From positions 6,611,322-6,675,321 of the forward strand of contig JADCRB010000036.1 of assembly GCA_021464245.1 (NCBI GenBank): a stretch of 64,000 nt of DNA. Direction: 5' to 3'. Below are positions 12,620-25,126 of the stretch, one piece after another (within the stretch, counting starts at the first letter, position 1; every line of letters begins with the position of its first letter). The DNA comes from Carallia brachiata. Lineage: Eukaryota; Streptophyta; Magnoliopsida; Malpighiales; Rhizophoraceae. Position numbers and translations under genes: made by a program. Below the pieces are notes generated by a model. It worked only from the letters and a program-made list of their open reading frames with translations, had not been told where the DNA came from and did not search any database.

Positions 12620-14389
12620 GAAAGATTTAAAGATGGTTTCATTTTTATATTTTTCGATTAATTTTTAGTTTGCATTATCAGAAAAATGATGTATTTGGCT
12701 TTTCATACCATAAAGTTATCAAACATTTTCAAGAGACTTTCGTATTACAATTTTTTATTTATTATGGCTATTAGTTATAATTTTTGATTCATTCTAGTTT
12801 ATCATTTGAGATAATGATCTAGTAATGGTTTGACGTACTCTTTATACCATTGACGTACATTTAAATCTCGGTATTTATATTTTTAGTCAGTCAATATATT
12901 AGGTGTCATTTATCTAAGTTGAACTCGAAGGGTTGGTACAAATGTAGTATCTGATTATTGATTTAGTAATTATTAGGTGAGTTCTAGAAGAGTTTTACTC
13001 GAATTTAATAATGATCGAATGATGAGTCTATTCTTTTAAGGCGGTTAAATAGGGTGCTCAAATGAATGAATGTTCCGATCTTAGTCTATAAGTGTAATAA
13101 TTAATGCACTCAAAATACATTTTTGTTTAAAAAACAATTCATCTTATTTTGTGCATATATAATTACAACGATAAAAAAATAAACTCAAATTTGCTTTTTT
13201 TTTTTTTCTTGAATCAGAACTCAAATTTGCATTCAACTCGATGCAAGGGTGTCAAGTTGATCACGTCCATTTTCTGCAGGTAATTGAGAAACAGTAAGCT
13301 TCGAAAAATGCAACTGTTTCTCATTTTTGAATAGCTGAGGGCTTGCGTTTGATTAAAAATGCAAGTGCGTCGATCCGTTCATAAAATATTTGGTAACTTT
13401 CCTTGATAAGAGTTTGGTTTGATTTCGCTCATTTAGTTAAATGGATAATACACGAGTATAAATCTACAATTCATTTAATAAGCGAGCTGAATATAAGAAA
13501 AATAGATTCGACTCAATTAGACTTATAAATAATTCGTTCAAAAATTTATCTACGTAAATTTATTTATTATATTATAAAAGTAATGTTATTAGGCTCATTT
13601 TTAAAGTTATATGTTATATATATTTATATTTATATATTAAAATTAAATATTTATTTTTAATTAGTTAGTTTCATTTAAATAAATATTTTTTGTGCCTTTT
13701 ATTTTATGCATAATAATAAATTTTTTAATTTTAATTATATTGTTAATATTATAAAAATTAAATAATATAATTCGTTAATAATTTGAAAACTCAATTTAAT
13801 AAAAGAGTTTAAGATTTATTCATTATTAAACAATATAAACACAAACCCTTAATTTAGACTCGTTTAAAACGAGTCAACGCTTAAATTTAACAAAATTCGA
13901 CTCGTTTAAAGTCTTACATTTGATGTCTTACATTTGATGCTTTGGAATGCATTCCCCGCGGGCCTTGACGAGTTAGTTTACTAACGGAAACAAAATTTAT
14001 ATCGCTAAAAGGTGTAACAACAATTTTAGTACATATGATTCTGATATGGGGGGAAATAAATAAATTAAAATTAAATATAGATGGTCTGGCTTTTTGTGCA
14101 CGTATCGTAAGTCGGTCAAATGCATTAAAAAAATAATAAAAATTAAAAAAGAAAATTTCCCTCAAAATCAAATTACAGATGGTATATAGGTGTAATAATA
14201 ATAAGTTAAAACCACCAAACCAAATTCAACTTTCAACTTTCAAGCATTAATTTCATTTGATACTGAAAAATAAAAGCAAATGAAAAATCAAAACTTTGGT
14301 CAAAAAAAATCAAAATTGGAAACATAATCCAGTAATTAATATATGGAAAAAAAAAAAAAAAAAAAAGAGATTGGGGTTTAGGGTTTTTG
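12620..14389. other. Intergenic region between FLA and prohibitin
   Basis: No gene. FLA 3' flank, then AT-rich DNA. Around 13400-13915 the sequence has repeated TCGACTCGTTTAAA-like words and a perfect local palindrome ACTCGTTTTAAACGAGT-type core near 13858-13876, suggesting an old inverted-repeat transposon whose ends I could not fix. Confidence 0.45.
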
Positions 14390-15079
14390 TGACTAAAAAC
14401 TCTGCCGGAAAGCGAAGGCTTTTTCTCTCTTCTCCAATTCCTTTCTTGCAGTGCAGGCGGAGCCTACAACTCCTTTCTTGGTCACAGGTCTCTCTCTCTC
14501 TCTCTCTGTGCGTCCCTCTCTTTTTTAATTTCTTGATCTTTTTCTTTTTCTTGTTTTTCAAGAATTTATTTCTGTACACTTTCTGGGCATTTCTTCTTGT
14601 TTTTTCTTTTTCATTTCTGGGTTTTCTTTTTTTTTTTGGTCTTTTTTTTTTGAGTTTTTGCACCCTTTACATGTTCTTATTTGTTCAGTTGTATGTACTT
14701 ATGATGATAAGAAAGAAAGGGAAAAACAGGTCCGATGTGGGTGTAAAGTGCGAAGGATAGCGTTGTTACTGGGTTTGTTTATCCGTTTAAGAGGCCTGGA
14801 TAAATGAATATGTTAAACTATTTTTTTAGCGTTTTAAGGATTATGTTGGGCAGTTTGTAAGTTCCATTTGATGTTTCTTTTATGAACTGCTCAACAATTC
14901 TAGGTGGAACTTAGAATTGGCGTCAAATGTTTTTTTCCCTCTGCCAAATACCAGTATGCTTGTTTGAATTTCTTCGTTTGATTGCAATCCAATTTATGGC
15001 GTTAGCGCTGATAAGAAAAAGGAGAACCGTGAAAGCTGATTGGATTCACTCAAATGTTTTAGGCCCACTAGTTGCAAAG
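14390..15079 (+). other. Probable 5' leader and leader intron of prohibitin
   Basis: A TC-rich leader (about 14395-14487) ends at TCACAG|GTCTCT, a plausible splice donor, followed by T-rich intron-like DNA. Candidate acceptors lie at about 14903 (TTCTAG), 15070 (CACTAG) and 15079 (CAAAG, directly before the ATG). Plant prohibitin genes commonly have a leader intron. An in-frame upstream ATG at 14996 would add 28 residues, but they do not resemble any prohibitin. Confidence 0.45.
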
Positions 15080-17970
15080 ATGAATTTCAACAATATCAAA
15101 GTTCCCAAGGTGCCAGGCGGTGGTGCGGCTTCTGGTTTGATCAAAACTGGAATTATTGGTGCACTTGGTCTGTATGCCATTTCTAACAGTCTATACAATG
15201 TTGAGGGAGGGCATCGAGCAATCATGTTCAACCGTTTAGTTGGTATAAAAGACAAGGTATTCCTTTAGATAAAAATTGTTGAGCCATCACTGCTGTATTA
15301 CGAGGGAATGTTTGTGTCCTAGAACATTTGTAACCCTTGTGCATTAAAACTTGCTTATTTATTATGATGAGATATTGCTTAATGGTGCAATGCATTGGGG
15401 GAATTTCTGTACTTATTGAAAATTTTCCCGAACTTGAACTTAAACTTAATCTTCCCCCATTTACAATGTGCTGTTGGCACTGCTGTCTCTGCACCCTCTC
15501 CAAAACACTTGTCCACCAAAATAAATAATGGGTTAAATGCCTAGATGGCCCCTGCTCTAAGTGCTGTTCTGTAGAGATACCATAGGGCTTTAATTTGGTG
15601 TTGGGGAGTTTGCAATTTAAAAAGCTAAGAGTACCTGGAGAACCCTTTCTTATCTGTTGGTGCCTCTGTTATTCATGTTTCAGATTCCCCATACATTGTG
15701 CCTATTTGAGTGTTTTTTCAACTTTTGGTATCTGCTTCCTTGGGCAAGCTTGAAACAGTTCTCTTTACACTGTGTTAACTAGGTCTGCTCGTCTAAAGCA
15801 TGCAGATATTTAATCTTTTAATTCTGGGGTGATTATAACAGAAAGTGTAGCTAGCCGTAATTAAATTTCAGATTAAGGCATTGTTGTTTCCTAATTTATG
15901 CAGTTAAGTGTATATTGTTACCGTACTTATTAAATATGCAGGTTTATCCTGAAGGGACGCACCTCATGATTCCGTGGTTTGAACGGCCAGTAATTTATGA
16001 TGTTCGCACACGCCCGCATTTGGTAGAGAGTACTTCAGGGAGCCGTGATCTCCAAATGGTAACTGCATTTGTCGATAAGTTTTAACATTATTTGTTCTTT
16101 CCCTCTTTAAGTCTTTAAGAAGTGATATGCATGGCTTGCATGTCGTTAATTTGACTTTAAACAAATGCAGAAATGCATTCAGGGATCATGAAAAATCCAT
16201 TTATTGTGCACTTTGTACATGTAATTTGCTTCTTTGAGTAGACTTGCTTGACCTTTTATATTCTTGAATGCGAGCACAATAGGTAATTGGCTTTTTTAGC
16301 TATTGTGTTTGGTACTGTATGATTTTTTTGGTCATTTTACCTTTGCATGGGCTTTGACTGACTAAATGTTTTCAGGATGCCTAAGTAGCATTAACCTTAA
16401 GAACCATAGTATGCATTTTTCCTACTTTGTTGCTATATTTGGGCATTCTGATTCATGAAATACTAAGGCCATATTTCTTAAGGCTTCATAGTTTATTTAT
16501 GCATGAATCTGTGGTATAATCTGTAGGTTTCTAGTTTGCTGTTGGCCTATGATAGGTGAATTTACAATCATGGTTCTTATGAGTCATTTTCTACTCCAAT
16601 GCACATACAGTCCTTATCTGCTTTCAAAAAAAGAACAAAAAAAAAACATTTATCTTATAATTTCTTGCAGGTCAAGATTGGGCTTCGAGTTCTCACTCGT
16701 CCTATAGCGGATCAATTACCCAGAATATATCGAACCCTTGGTGAGAATTATAATGAGAGAGTGTTGCCTTCAATTATCCATGAAACATTGAAAGCTGTTG
16801 TTGCACAGTACAATGCAAGCCAGTTAATCACACAGAGAGAGGTAATAATTACCAAGGATTAATTTTTTTTTCCCTCTTTTCCTGGTTGCTCTCACTTTAT
16901 TTGAAAGAAGGGGGAGGCAATATATTAGCTTGATGATGACATGGATCTTGCTTCTTGTGAATGGTTATTCCGCACCATTTTGCATATATTTTGGCTTTCT
17001 TGTAGGCTGTAAGCAGAGAAATAAGGAAGATTTTGACTGAAAGGGCTGCCAATTTTGACATTGCACTTGATGATGTGTCCATTACAACCCTGACTTTTGG
17101 GAAGAATTCACTGCTGCAATTGAAGCCAAACAGGTAGCTGCACAAGAAGCTGAGAGGGCCAAATTTATTGTGGAGAAAGCTGAACAAGACAAGAAAAGTG
17201 CTGTTATCAGAGCAGAGGTGAGACGGAGGAATGATTAATCCATTTTTGAAAAATGTCCTTACTCGTAGCACAGTAGGTGTAACTCTGATTGGAGTCAAAC
17301 CAAGTGACTAATGTTTTGGTTTGGATATTTCGTCATAGACTTAGCAATGCTCCGGTTAAAGAGGGACTAAATCCAGGTGGATGGTGAGAGAAGAGGGAGA
17401 GAGCAACACTAATTAAATTTAGGATGAGGTTGCCCATTTGAATTTTGATTTACTTAAAGTTTGCCTCTCCTAAATATGATTGTCTAGGCATGTTGACCAT
17501 AATGGCCTTGGATGCTCTGTAAATGTTGGCCATATTGGCCTTGGATGCTCTGTAATTGAACTGTTGAAGTAAAGAGGGTGAAAAGGATGGGAAACCTAAT
17601 TGCAAATTTGCAAGAGCTGAGATGTTAGGTGGGCTAGCTGGCTTAGGAAAGATTAATTGAGAAAGAAAGAAAGTTTTACCAAATTTGGCTTTTCTTGTTT
17701 CCATAACATGTGAATTTCTATCTACTCTCACTTTTTTTCTTCCCCTAATTGTTTGTCCCTATGAATGGTTGACAGGGTGAGGCCAAGAGTGCCCAGCTCA
17801 TTGGTCAAGCGATTGCCAGCAATCCTGCATTTATCACTCTAAGGAAGATTGAAGCTGCTAGAGAAATTGCACAGACTATTTCAAATTCTTCCAACAAGGT
17901 TTTCCTCAACTCGAATGACTTGCTGCTGAATCTTCATGAGATGGAATTGGAGGCCACTGGGAAGAAATAG
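15080..17970 (+). CDS. Prohibitin, type II (plant PHB1/2/6-like), with a 1-base frameshift
   Basis: Exons 15080-15256, 15942-16058, 16671-16841, 17006-17217 and 17776-17970 have GT-AG borders and together would give about 286 residues, the family length. The start [15 protein letters not shown] matches type II plant prohibitins; a hydrophobic N-terminal anchor (about 21-37) is followed by the SPFH/PHB domain with [29 protein letters not shown] and [10 protein letters not shown], then the coiled-coil [15 protein letters not shown] region. Prohibitins form ring complexes in the inner mitochondrial membrane. Oddity: exon 4 is 212 bases, not the 213 needed. After TLTFGK one G is missing near 17104, so the literal reading stops at TAG 17135-17137. 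Skipping back into frame restores a perfect family match to the end, so this is either a sequencing error or a very recent mutation. Confidence 0.9.
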
Positions 17971-20800
17971 GCAATCATTTGAATGAATTTTGTGTTACCC
18001 CATTTTCCCCCCTTGTGTGAGCTTTTGATGCTAATGGGCAAAGTTTAGACAGCAAAGTGATTATACATTTGTCTTCTGATGATGGATGATTTTCAGCGAA
18101 GGGCCTTGTTTGGCCACAAAAACTTCAGTCAAAAGAGGGGCATGATTCAATGCCAAGTCAGTTGGATAAGCTGATTTGATTTAGATTTCTTTTGTCTGCA
18201 AAAAGTAGTCCCAACTGCCCACAGATAATAAGGTGTCGTGTTAATGTGTCATCTGCTATGTTAATAAAAATGACATGAACGACTCATCGTCCGCCGTTGG
18301 CGACTAAGGATCTACATGTCCCACACGTAACAGATTGATTCTATTGTCATAGATTGACAATCTAGTAGAATATAGTGGCAGCGCGACCTCACAACCAGTA
18401 GAACAGTCGTTAAATCCAGCAACATGCATCGATCCTGTCAGAAGATTGAGTCAATGGATTAATGATTGACTTTAGAATAATTTTTTATTTTTGTTTTTTT
18501 ACATAATAATAAGTTCTTCCTATAATCTTTTTTTGTAGACAAAAGATATTTTTTTGCTTAGATGTTAAAATATCGTTAAATCTTTCCTTTTTTTTTATTA
18601 AAAAAAAATGGGTCCAGCTTAATGGGGTCAACTAGATCTTTGATCGGCTAAATTTTAAAAACCCGGTCGGGTCTACGGAAGTTTTTCGGTCTAAACACCC
18701 AAGTGATTTTTTGGCTAATCTAGTTCAATTCACCGAGCCACCGATTTGGCTTGCCGGGTCAGACCGAACTCTATGACTATGGTACAGCACCTAGTTCCCT
18801 GCATGTCGGCTGCTTTTCTGCGCTGCAAAAATGATTGAAGTAATTCTATGGACTATATGGGGAAAAAAATGTACAGTAGAAGGTTAAGCAAGATATACAA
18901 GAAGCTTTCACAATTCAAATTGTGTGCACATTTAACGGCTGGGAAATAGTTGTTTGTTGACAACTGTAGTCAATTAGGTTGATGCAAGATCTGATGTAAG
19001 ATACCCAAAATATGTAGATCCTTGCGTATTGATGATGATGACATCATTGCCTACAAGTTTTGTTCGCTTCTTTATTGCTGGTTTTTCAAAAGTTAACTGT
19101 TTGACCATGTTATTCACCTAAATTAAAGGCAGGACGTATGATAATTTGGTTGAGTTTTCGTTACAGGAATACTATTAATTTGGCACTTTAACACATTTAT
19201 CATCGTTGTATTTTATAGTACAACATGCACAATTAATAATTATAATAATACAATATATAATTATTTTATGTTTGAAATTAGTCTAATTACCATTCAAGAT
19301 AATAACTTAGATGGTGATGTAATACAAGTTTTACGCAGTTAACAAATTCAAATCCAACACTAACATTCCCTGGCCAAGTTTTTAGGTGTCCTTGCCCTCC
19401 TTGGACATAAAGGTTTGGTTCTAGAGTGTAACATCTAGTCGAGATTTGATAATTATTAAGTTTATCATAAAAAAATCGTTCTTAGATCTATCAGTATTTG
19501 AACGTGGTCTCATCTTATAAAAATAGTTAAACAAAAATATAATGATTTAAATAATTTATTTCATTTTATAAATATTATGACTAACCAGACACTTGTTTTG
19601 GCCGTTAAAAGAAGAAACCCGTCGACTTAATAAAATCTTCGTGTGCAGAATTACAAATTATAAATTCTGATTTCAGAAGAAAATTTTTTTAACGCAAGAA
19701 AGGACTGCTGGAATTACGAGTCACGGTGGGGCCAGGGCGTGATATGAGGCACGCGTTTGATGATGCGTCGGCGAGGGCCAGTTTCGTTTTTGGGCAAACG
19801 TCAGCCTAGGCGCACCGTCCGCGACCGGCTGTTTTGTTTGGTAGTGGCTTTTTTGGCTTGGCTATGGTTTGAATACCAAAAGATATTATAAACTTTCGCA
19901 TCATTAATTTAATTTTTATATAAAAATATATAGTAGAAGATTAACAAACGCGTTTTATGTTGACTGCTCCCTCGTTTTCTCAGTAATAATGTTAGTCCGT
20001 ACATGAAAATTTTGTGTCCTTTTACCCAATTTTTTATAAATAATAACGATCAAATTATTACAGTTTAATTATTAAATAATAATTTTTTGTATTATAAAAT
20101 TATATATTTGAATACTTATTAAAAGGATTAGTTAGATTAAAAATATCATGTCCCGAGGACAATTTTCCCATACTATTAATTGATAGAGGTATTAATTGAC
20201 ATAGGCGATTGAATTTCTCTCAGCCATTCATTGTCAATAATTTGGATCACTAATTAGTATGGTGACCACACTCTTCCGGACACCTGTTTTTTCATTTTTA
20301 ACACAAAAGAAAAAAATTGTGGATAATCTTACAACTTTTGGCATAACTAAGATTGTAGGGCTTAAATTCAATTGATTTTGTTTATTTATATTATAACTTA
20401 ACAAATTAAATCAACCGAATTATATTTATAGTAAATGTAATTGATTTGATTTACGAAACTCTTATTGAGCAAACTCTAAAATAATGTTCCGTAAACAAAA
20501 ATATTATATACTGCAATGCTATAGAATTTCTTACGATGACAAGGAAACTTTTTTTAAAAAAAAAAAATTATACAAAGAAAAAATTTCCTGGCACTTAATT
20601 ATTGCTCCAAACTTCAATTCATATTAACATCTCACCAAAAAATATGCAACAATAAATTCGTAATGATTATTGATTGATAAAATATAGGACAAATTACATT
20701 CATCTCCCATAGATAATCCAAAAAAGATTTTTTTTTTTTAAATGAAATCGTAATCTGCACTCAAATGGGTATATCATTGTGTATATAAACATCGAACAAC
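17971..20800. other. Intergenic region between prohibitin and glutaredoxin
   Basis: No gene supported. Near 18600-18790 a GC-richer segment with GTCGGGT and GGGTCAGACCGAAC words ending CTATGACTATGG resembles the 3' end of the hAT-type element at 41568-42314, so it is probably a decayed relative. About 19280-19360 contains words that weakly resemble tRNA-type A and B boxes. A short GC-rich patch at 19700-19850 is unexplained. Confidence 0.4.
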
Positions 20801-20805
20801 ATGTG

Positions 20806-21014
20806 TGACGAGAATGTAGACGTGATTGTCAATGTGACGTAGCTGCATTTGCATGCACCAATAATAATTAAAAAAGAAAGTGGCATTTAGCCGCAGAACA
20901 TGGCATAAATTCAACGTCATGCCACAACTAGTACACCGCGTAGCTGTGGAAAATGCCCACAATCGCTGTTGAACCACGACCCTTTCAAATTACCAAGTCA
21001 TTGCTATATATAAA
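20806..21014 (+). promoter_or_regulatory. Glutaredoxin promoter: TGACG motifs and TATA box
   Basis: TGACG occurs at 20806-20810 and 20835-20839 and its complement CGTCA at 20915-20919; a TATATATAAA box lies at 21005-21014, about 150 bases before the ATG. TGACG is the core of as-1-type sites bound by TGA bZIP factors, and some CC-type glutaredoxin genes are known to be induced by salicylic acid through such sites. The 24-base gap between the first two is not the classic as-1 spacing, so function is inference. Confidence 0.5.
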
Positions 21015-21019
21015 ATGCT

Positions 21020-21049
21020 TCCATCCATCCATCCATCCATCCATCCATC
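21020..21049 (+). repeat. (CCAT)7 microsatellite in the glutaredoxin leader
   Basis: Seven CCAT units lie just downstream of the TATA box, in or next to the expected transcription start and 5' leader of the glutaredoxin gene. Confidence 0.9.
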
Positions 21050-21161
21050 GCTCCACAAGGACTCGCCCGCCATATATTTCTCTCAATACCCATTTTCTTT
21101 CTGTGAGTGTCTTTCAAAAGATTGGCAATTTTCAATTAGCAATAAGAAGCATCGATCGATC

Positions 21162-21610
21162 ATGCAAAAGGTAGTTCCTTACAAGTCATGGCTGCCGCTG
21201 TACGACAACAACAACAACAACAATAAGCAGGTTGTTGTTGTTGCGGAAAGCCAGTTAGAAGAAAAGCTGTCAAAAGGGTATGTGGAAAACACCACTAGCA
21301 TGGTCTCGGAGAACGCAATCATAGTTTTTGCTAGACGGGGGTGTTGCATGGGCCATGTGGTCAAGCGTTTGCTGCTTGCTCTTGGAGTAAACCACCAGTT
21401 TATGAGATTGACGAAGGAGATGAGAGCAGGGTTTTGCAAGAATTGGAGAGGTTCCTGATCAATAATGATGATGGGAATGATGCAAAGGTTCAGTTTCCGG
21501 CTGTCTTTGTTGGTGGGAGATTGTTTGGGGGATTGGATAGACTAATGGCTACTCATATTTCGGGAGAGTTAGTTCCCATATTGAAAGAAGCAGGGGCCTT
21601 GTGGCTTTGA
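21162..21610 (+). CDS. CC-type glutaredoxin (ROXY / GRXC9-like), with a 1-base frameshift
   Basis: The intronless reading begins MQKVVPYKSWLPLYD, typical of CC-type glutaredoxins, followed by an Asn run, and reaches the active site FARRGCCMGHVVKRLL at about residues 58-73. The CC pair at the active site marks the land-plant-specific class. The rest of the domain (PPVYEIDEGDE, then QFPAVFVGGRLFGGLDRLMATHISGELVPIL) and the C-terminal KEAGALWL lie in another frame. One C is missing from a CCC run near 21392-21393 (GTAAACCACCAG where the family needs AACCCACCA), so the literal protein ends in wrong-frame residues at 21458. The family ALWL tail is required for binding TGA factors, which would be lost. 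These proteins act as nuclear/cytosolic redox or TGA co-regulators. The near-perfect remainder suggests an error or a recent allele. Confidence 0.88.
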
Positions 21611-21921
21611 TTTGCAGATTTCTTTTCTTATCCTTTTTCAATTTAACATGTTTTTCGGTAACAGGTTTCCTTGTTCAGATAACACCTCTAGAATACAATA
21701 GCTTATGATTTCCTTTTGTTTTGTAAGAATTGTAAGAATTGAGATTGTAATGCTTTTCAGGGCAAAATGGAAAGTGGTTTTTGGAATTAAAGGAGTTTCG
21801 AGTTGTGCAATTTTTGTAGATTCCTGGAAAGTTAAATGGTTGTTTCCGGGGAATAACACATCTATGCTTAGACAGAAGGGTTGCTTCACATGGGATGGAA
21901 TGGGAGCAACCTTTTTTCGTT

Positions 21922-21959
<38 letters not shown>

Positions 21960-22489
21960 CTGAGGCTTCTCTTTCCGTCTGACGTTCCTTATGTAAACTG
22001 CCACCCAACATCTTGATCAGCACATGTAGCAGTTAAAGTGCTATCACCCACGAGCCACTGCAAACGCCAGCGGTTTGGTGGAATTTGTAGGGAGTAGAAC
22101 GTTGGCCTGGTAATCTTGATCGACAAAAGGATAAAATAAGCACAATAATTATGTTAAATTTAACAAGTTAAAGGTTGATCAACGACCTGATTGTCATTGC
22201 ATAATAAAAATATAACTCAAAATCGTTCAAGAATAATTCTACCCCATATTTTAACTCGGTTTTGTTTACAAGCAAATTGCATCAGAATTCACCCCAGAAA
22301 ATCAATAGTTTGTACTTTCCGTGGGTAGAAAGCACGCATCGGTTGATATCATATTATTGATTTTCTAAGCAGGGGAGAGGAATACGGGGCATAGTGAACC
22401 ATGGGCAGAGCACGAGTACACATTATACATGTAACAGAAGTTCATAGAACATAAGCCCGTCCTTGTACAGATTTAAACTAAAAGAGGGT
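21611..22489. other. Region between convergent glutaredoxin and CER16-like genes
   Basis: 3' flanks of two convergent genes. A pure run of 36 T lies at 21924-21959; on the minus strand it is a poly-A tract and could be the tail of a retroposed sequence, but no target duplication was found. No coding frame resembles a protein. Confidence 0.5.
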
Positions 22490-25126
22490 TCAGATTGTTT
22501 CTAGCCATGAATCAAAATCGTCCAAAACCTTTGATTTACCAAGAGACTGGGAGGAGGTTGAAGGAGAATGACTTTCAAGAGGGACAGCCTTCTCTTGCCA
22601 AGGCTGACGCTGACCGATTTGGTTTGACGAGGATGTTTCCTTAAGTAAATCATCAAGTTCGTCATCCAGACTCATGGGCACTGATGTGGGTTTTGATGAA
22701 CTGGGCACATTTCTTGTAAATTTCCGTGGAGCTTGGGAAGATTCTTTCTTCGAAATTATAGAAGTACTTGGCTTGGGGCCTGAAGAATCCAGTAACTTCG
22801 TCTCCGAAAGTGATTCAAGAAGAATATCCAGTTCTGCCTCCGCAGCTGCTGCCTCAAAGGTGGAGTGCTTATTCTTGGGGTCTGCAATAGAATTTGCATG
22901 GAATTGCGTTGGTGATTCCGGGGTTCTTTGTTGACTGGACTTCTTATCATGACGAGAATTCAAATTATCCTCAATTTGATTCAATCTCTCTGACCCTTGA
23001 CTAGACACTGTTAGTTCTGAATAGTCATTGGTAGTTGATCCCCGGGAATCAGCGTATGTTTCCAGACATGCAATCTTGCTTTTCTCGTAAGGACCTTTGA
23101 AAGCCATTTCTTCACGAACAATTGCACTAGCTTCGCTTCCGCTTATTTGCACCTGGTCAAGCTCCTGTCTGATGGACGCCTTTGACTGCTGGTCCGACAT
23201 TCAAAAAAGCCATTTTACAAATAAGGTTTTCAAATTCAAAGAATAGAAATGCAATTGATTCTTCTAAGCATAACAAAAAGCTATAGTCCGACAAGAAACT
23301 GCGAATTACTACATTAGAGGCCAAGCTAGCCAGATGCCTCAAAAGTTGGAGAAATTTTAGTGGAGCAGCAGCTATCAATGACGAAAGTTTCTAATTTCTC
23401 TAAGAATCCACACTGAAACACAACACCTACAAAGTAATGCAGTTAATTGGAAGGTATTCAATAAACTACTGCTTTCTTTTTAACGTGAAATATATATAAG
23501 GAAACTAGGGCATCCAAACTGAGCGTTTCAAATGCTCATCATTCATTAATTAATTTCCGTGACCAACCACCAAAGACTTCCCTTTAAGTCTCAACTTTCA
23601 ACTCGAGCTTCACCTCGAAAACATGGAAAGCGTATTCAGAATCTTTAGAGGATCCAATATCATCAGACATAAAAAAATTTGACATCAAAAGCAGCTATAG
23701 AAACTCCACTCAAACACACAAACTCCAATTAACTTAAAATCTTACCAACTCTGATGGTAATAGATCTGCTTGAATGAAGAGTCTCTCAGATACATCTACT
23801 TTTGCCAGTTGTTCCGCAAGAGCATGCAAATTGAGAGAGAGATGGTGCCTAGTTGCAAGTGCATTCCGCAGCAAAGAAAACAGGAACAAGAAAGCAATAA
23901 GATAGCGAAATCAACAACATGGTGGCAAAATCCAGAAGTAATATACCAATAAAATAGTGACAGGAATGTCTCCATTGATATAATGATACATGCAAGTTTC
24001 AAAAAGTACTTATCACCCATAAGATAAACCACTTCAATTTCATCCTTTGGGATAATTCTTATGTTTCTCTTCCACTTTTTTCACACCTTCATGCCACAGA
24101 ATTACATTAATTAGTTTTCTGATTAAGGGCCAGCCAATTTCTAGTTTCCCTTATACATGCCATATCAAGTATCGTCTGAAAAAATCCCTTAGAAGTACCA
24201 ACAAACCCAGATTAACATTGCATCTAAAACAAATAGCAAAACTGCGCAACATAAAACAATCCTTACGGAAAACTGTGAGTAGAAATGGTAAAGTGAGTAA
24301 TTACCTCATGACTTGCAGCTCTTTCATCCACAACAAAATTATCATCCCCAGTCCATGAGACAATGGCCTCTCCCCTAGATAAGAGCATGGAGCCAAATTG
24401 ACCAAATTCCCCTGTCATAGTATCCGTGATAACTACTTACAAAGCAATTCTATAACATGAAATTCTACAAAAGAATGAAGTCAAAAAGCATGGGCCTGGA
24501 ACCTTTTTCTCATTTTATTAATCACGCGATTTTGGTGGCACTTCTACATATAACAATCACAAATTACCTATTCATGTCTTTACATCTACTTAAAAGAGTA
24601 TGTCTCTGTAAGTGTGAGTAGGCACAACAGCTATTGATAGTCACTAAACTAAGAAGCAATAAACATGCACCATAAACTCGTTGATATAACCAACTGCAAG
24701 TTCACAGCTTAGAGCATAAATTCATCACAATGTAGATGAAAGTAAAAAAGTACCAGGAAAAAGGTCATCGAGAGAAGGAAAGCTGTCCAGGTAAGAATTT
24801 GATGGACACTGAGACTGAGCTTCGGCAATCAGGTGACGAAAGTCCATGCCTTTACTCTTTGGTAAACTTACATCAGAAACATTTTCTTTGGCATCCCCCA
24901 ATGGTGACTCTGCATCCAAATCAATCTCCTCTTCGTAGCGGTCCCAGTTCGATGGGAGAGCCGAATGACGTGCATTTTCCTTAACTTGCTTAACGGATGC
25001 CTTGTCTCCACCCGGAGCATTATTAGTGCCTCCTGATGGGGCTTTCAATTTTCTATCCGAATGAGGTTTTTTGCTATGGTGTAGTGAGTGAGCTCTCTTT
25101 GATTTGGCCAACGCTTTTGCATCCAT
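22490..25126 (-). CDS. CER16-like plant protein, 4 exons, with a 2-base frameshift
   Basis: On the minus strand exons are 25126-24754, 24411-24305, 23848-23746 and about 23188-22490. They would encode about 425 residues. The start MDAKALAKSKRAHSLHHSKK, the SNWDRYEEE motif, the HLIAEAQSQ segment, SYLDSFPSLDDLFP, then NLHALAEQLAKVDVSERLF, the EAAAAEAELDILLES stretch and the end DDFDSWLETI match, from memory, the plant family that includes Arabidopsis ECERIFERUM 16, reported to protect CER3 transcripts from silencing in wax synthesis. No enzymatic domain is visible; the protein is acidic and Ser-rich. Exon 3 is 103 bases, whereas 105 are needed: one TC unit appears missing from a (GA)5 run at 23833-23842, giving an early stop in exon 3. 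The exon 4 acceptor is ambiguous by 3 bases (23188 or 23185). The family name is less certain than the gene structure. Confidence 0.68.

Noticed and set aside
14296..14760. Open frames of 154 and 117 codons on both strands
   Set aside because: They consist of low-complexity Phe/Leu/Ser or Lys/Arg strings from TC-rich leader and T-rich leader-intron DNA of the prohibitin gene; no domain.
14927..15079. N-terminal extension of prohibitin by in-frame upstream ATGs
   Set aside because: The added residues do not resemble any prohibitin; the family start MNFNN is at 15080 and splice acceptors lie just before it.
19280..19400. tRNA-like words near 19300 (possible SINE)
   Set aside because: The A-box match is weak, and there is no tail or duplication; left as a remark only.
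21924..21959. T36 run as the tail of a processed retrocopy
   Set aside because: No coding similarity on the minus strand beyond it and no flanking duplication.
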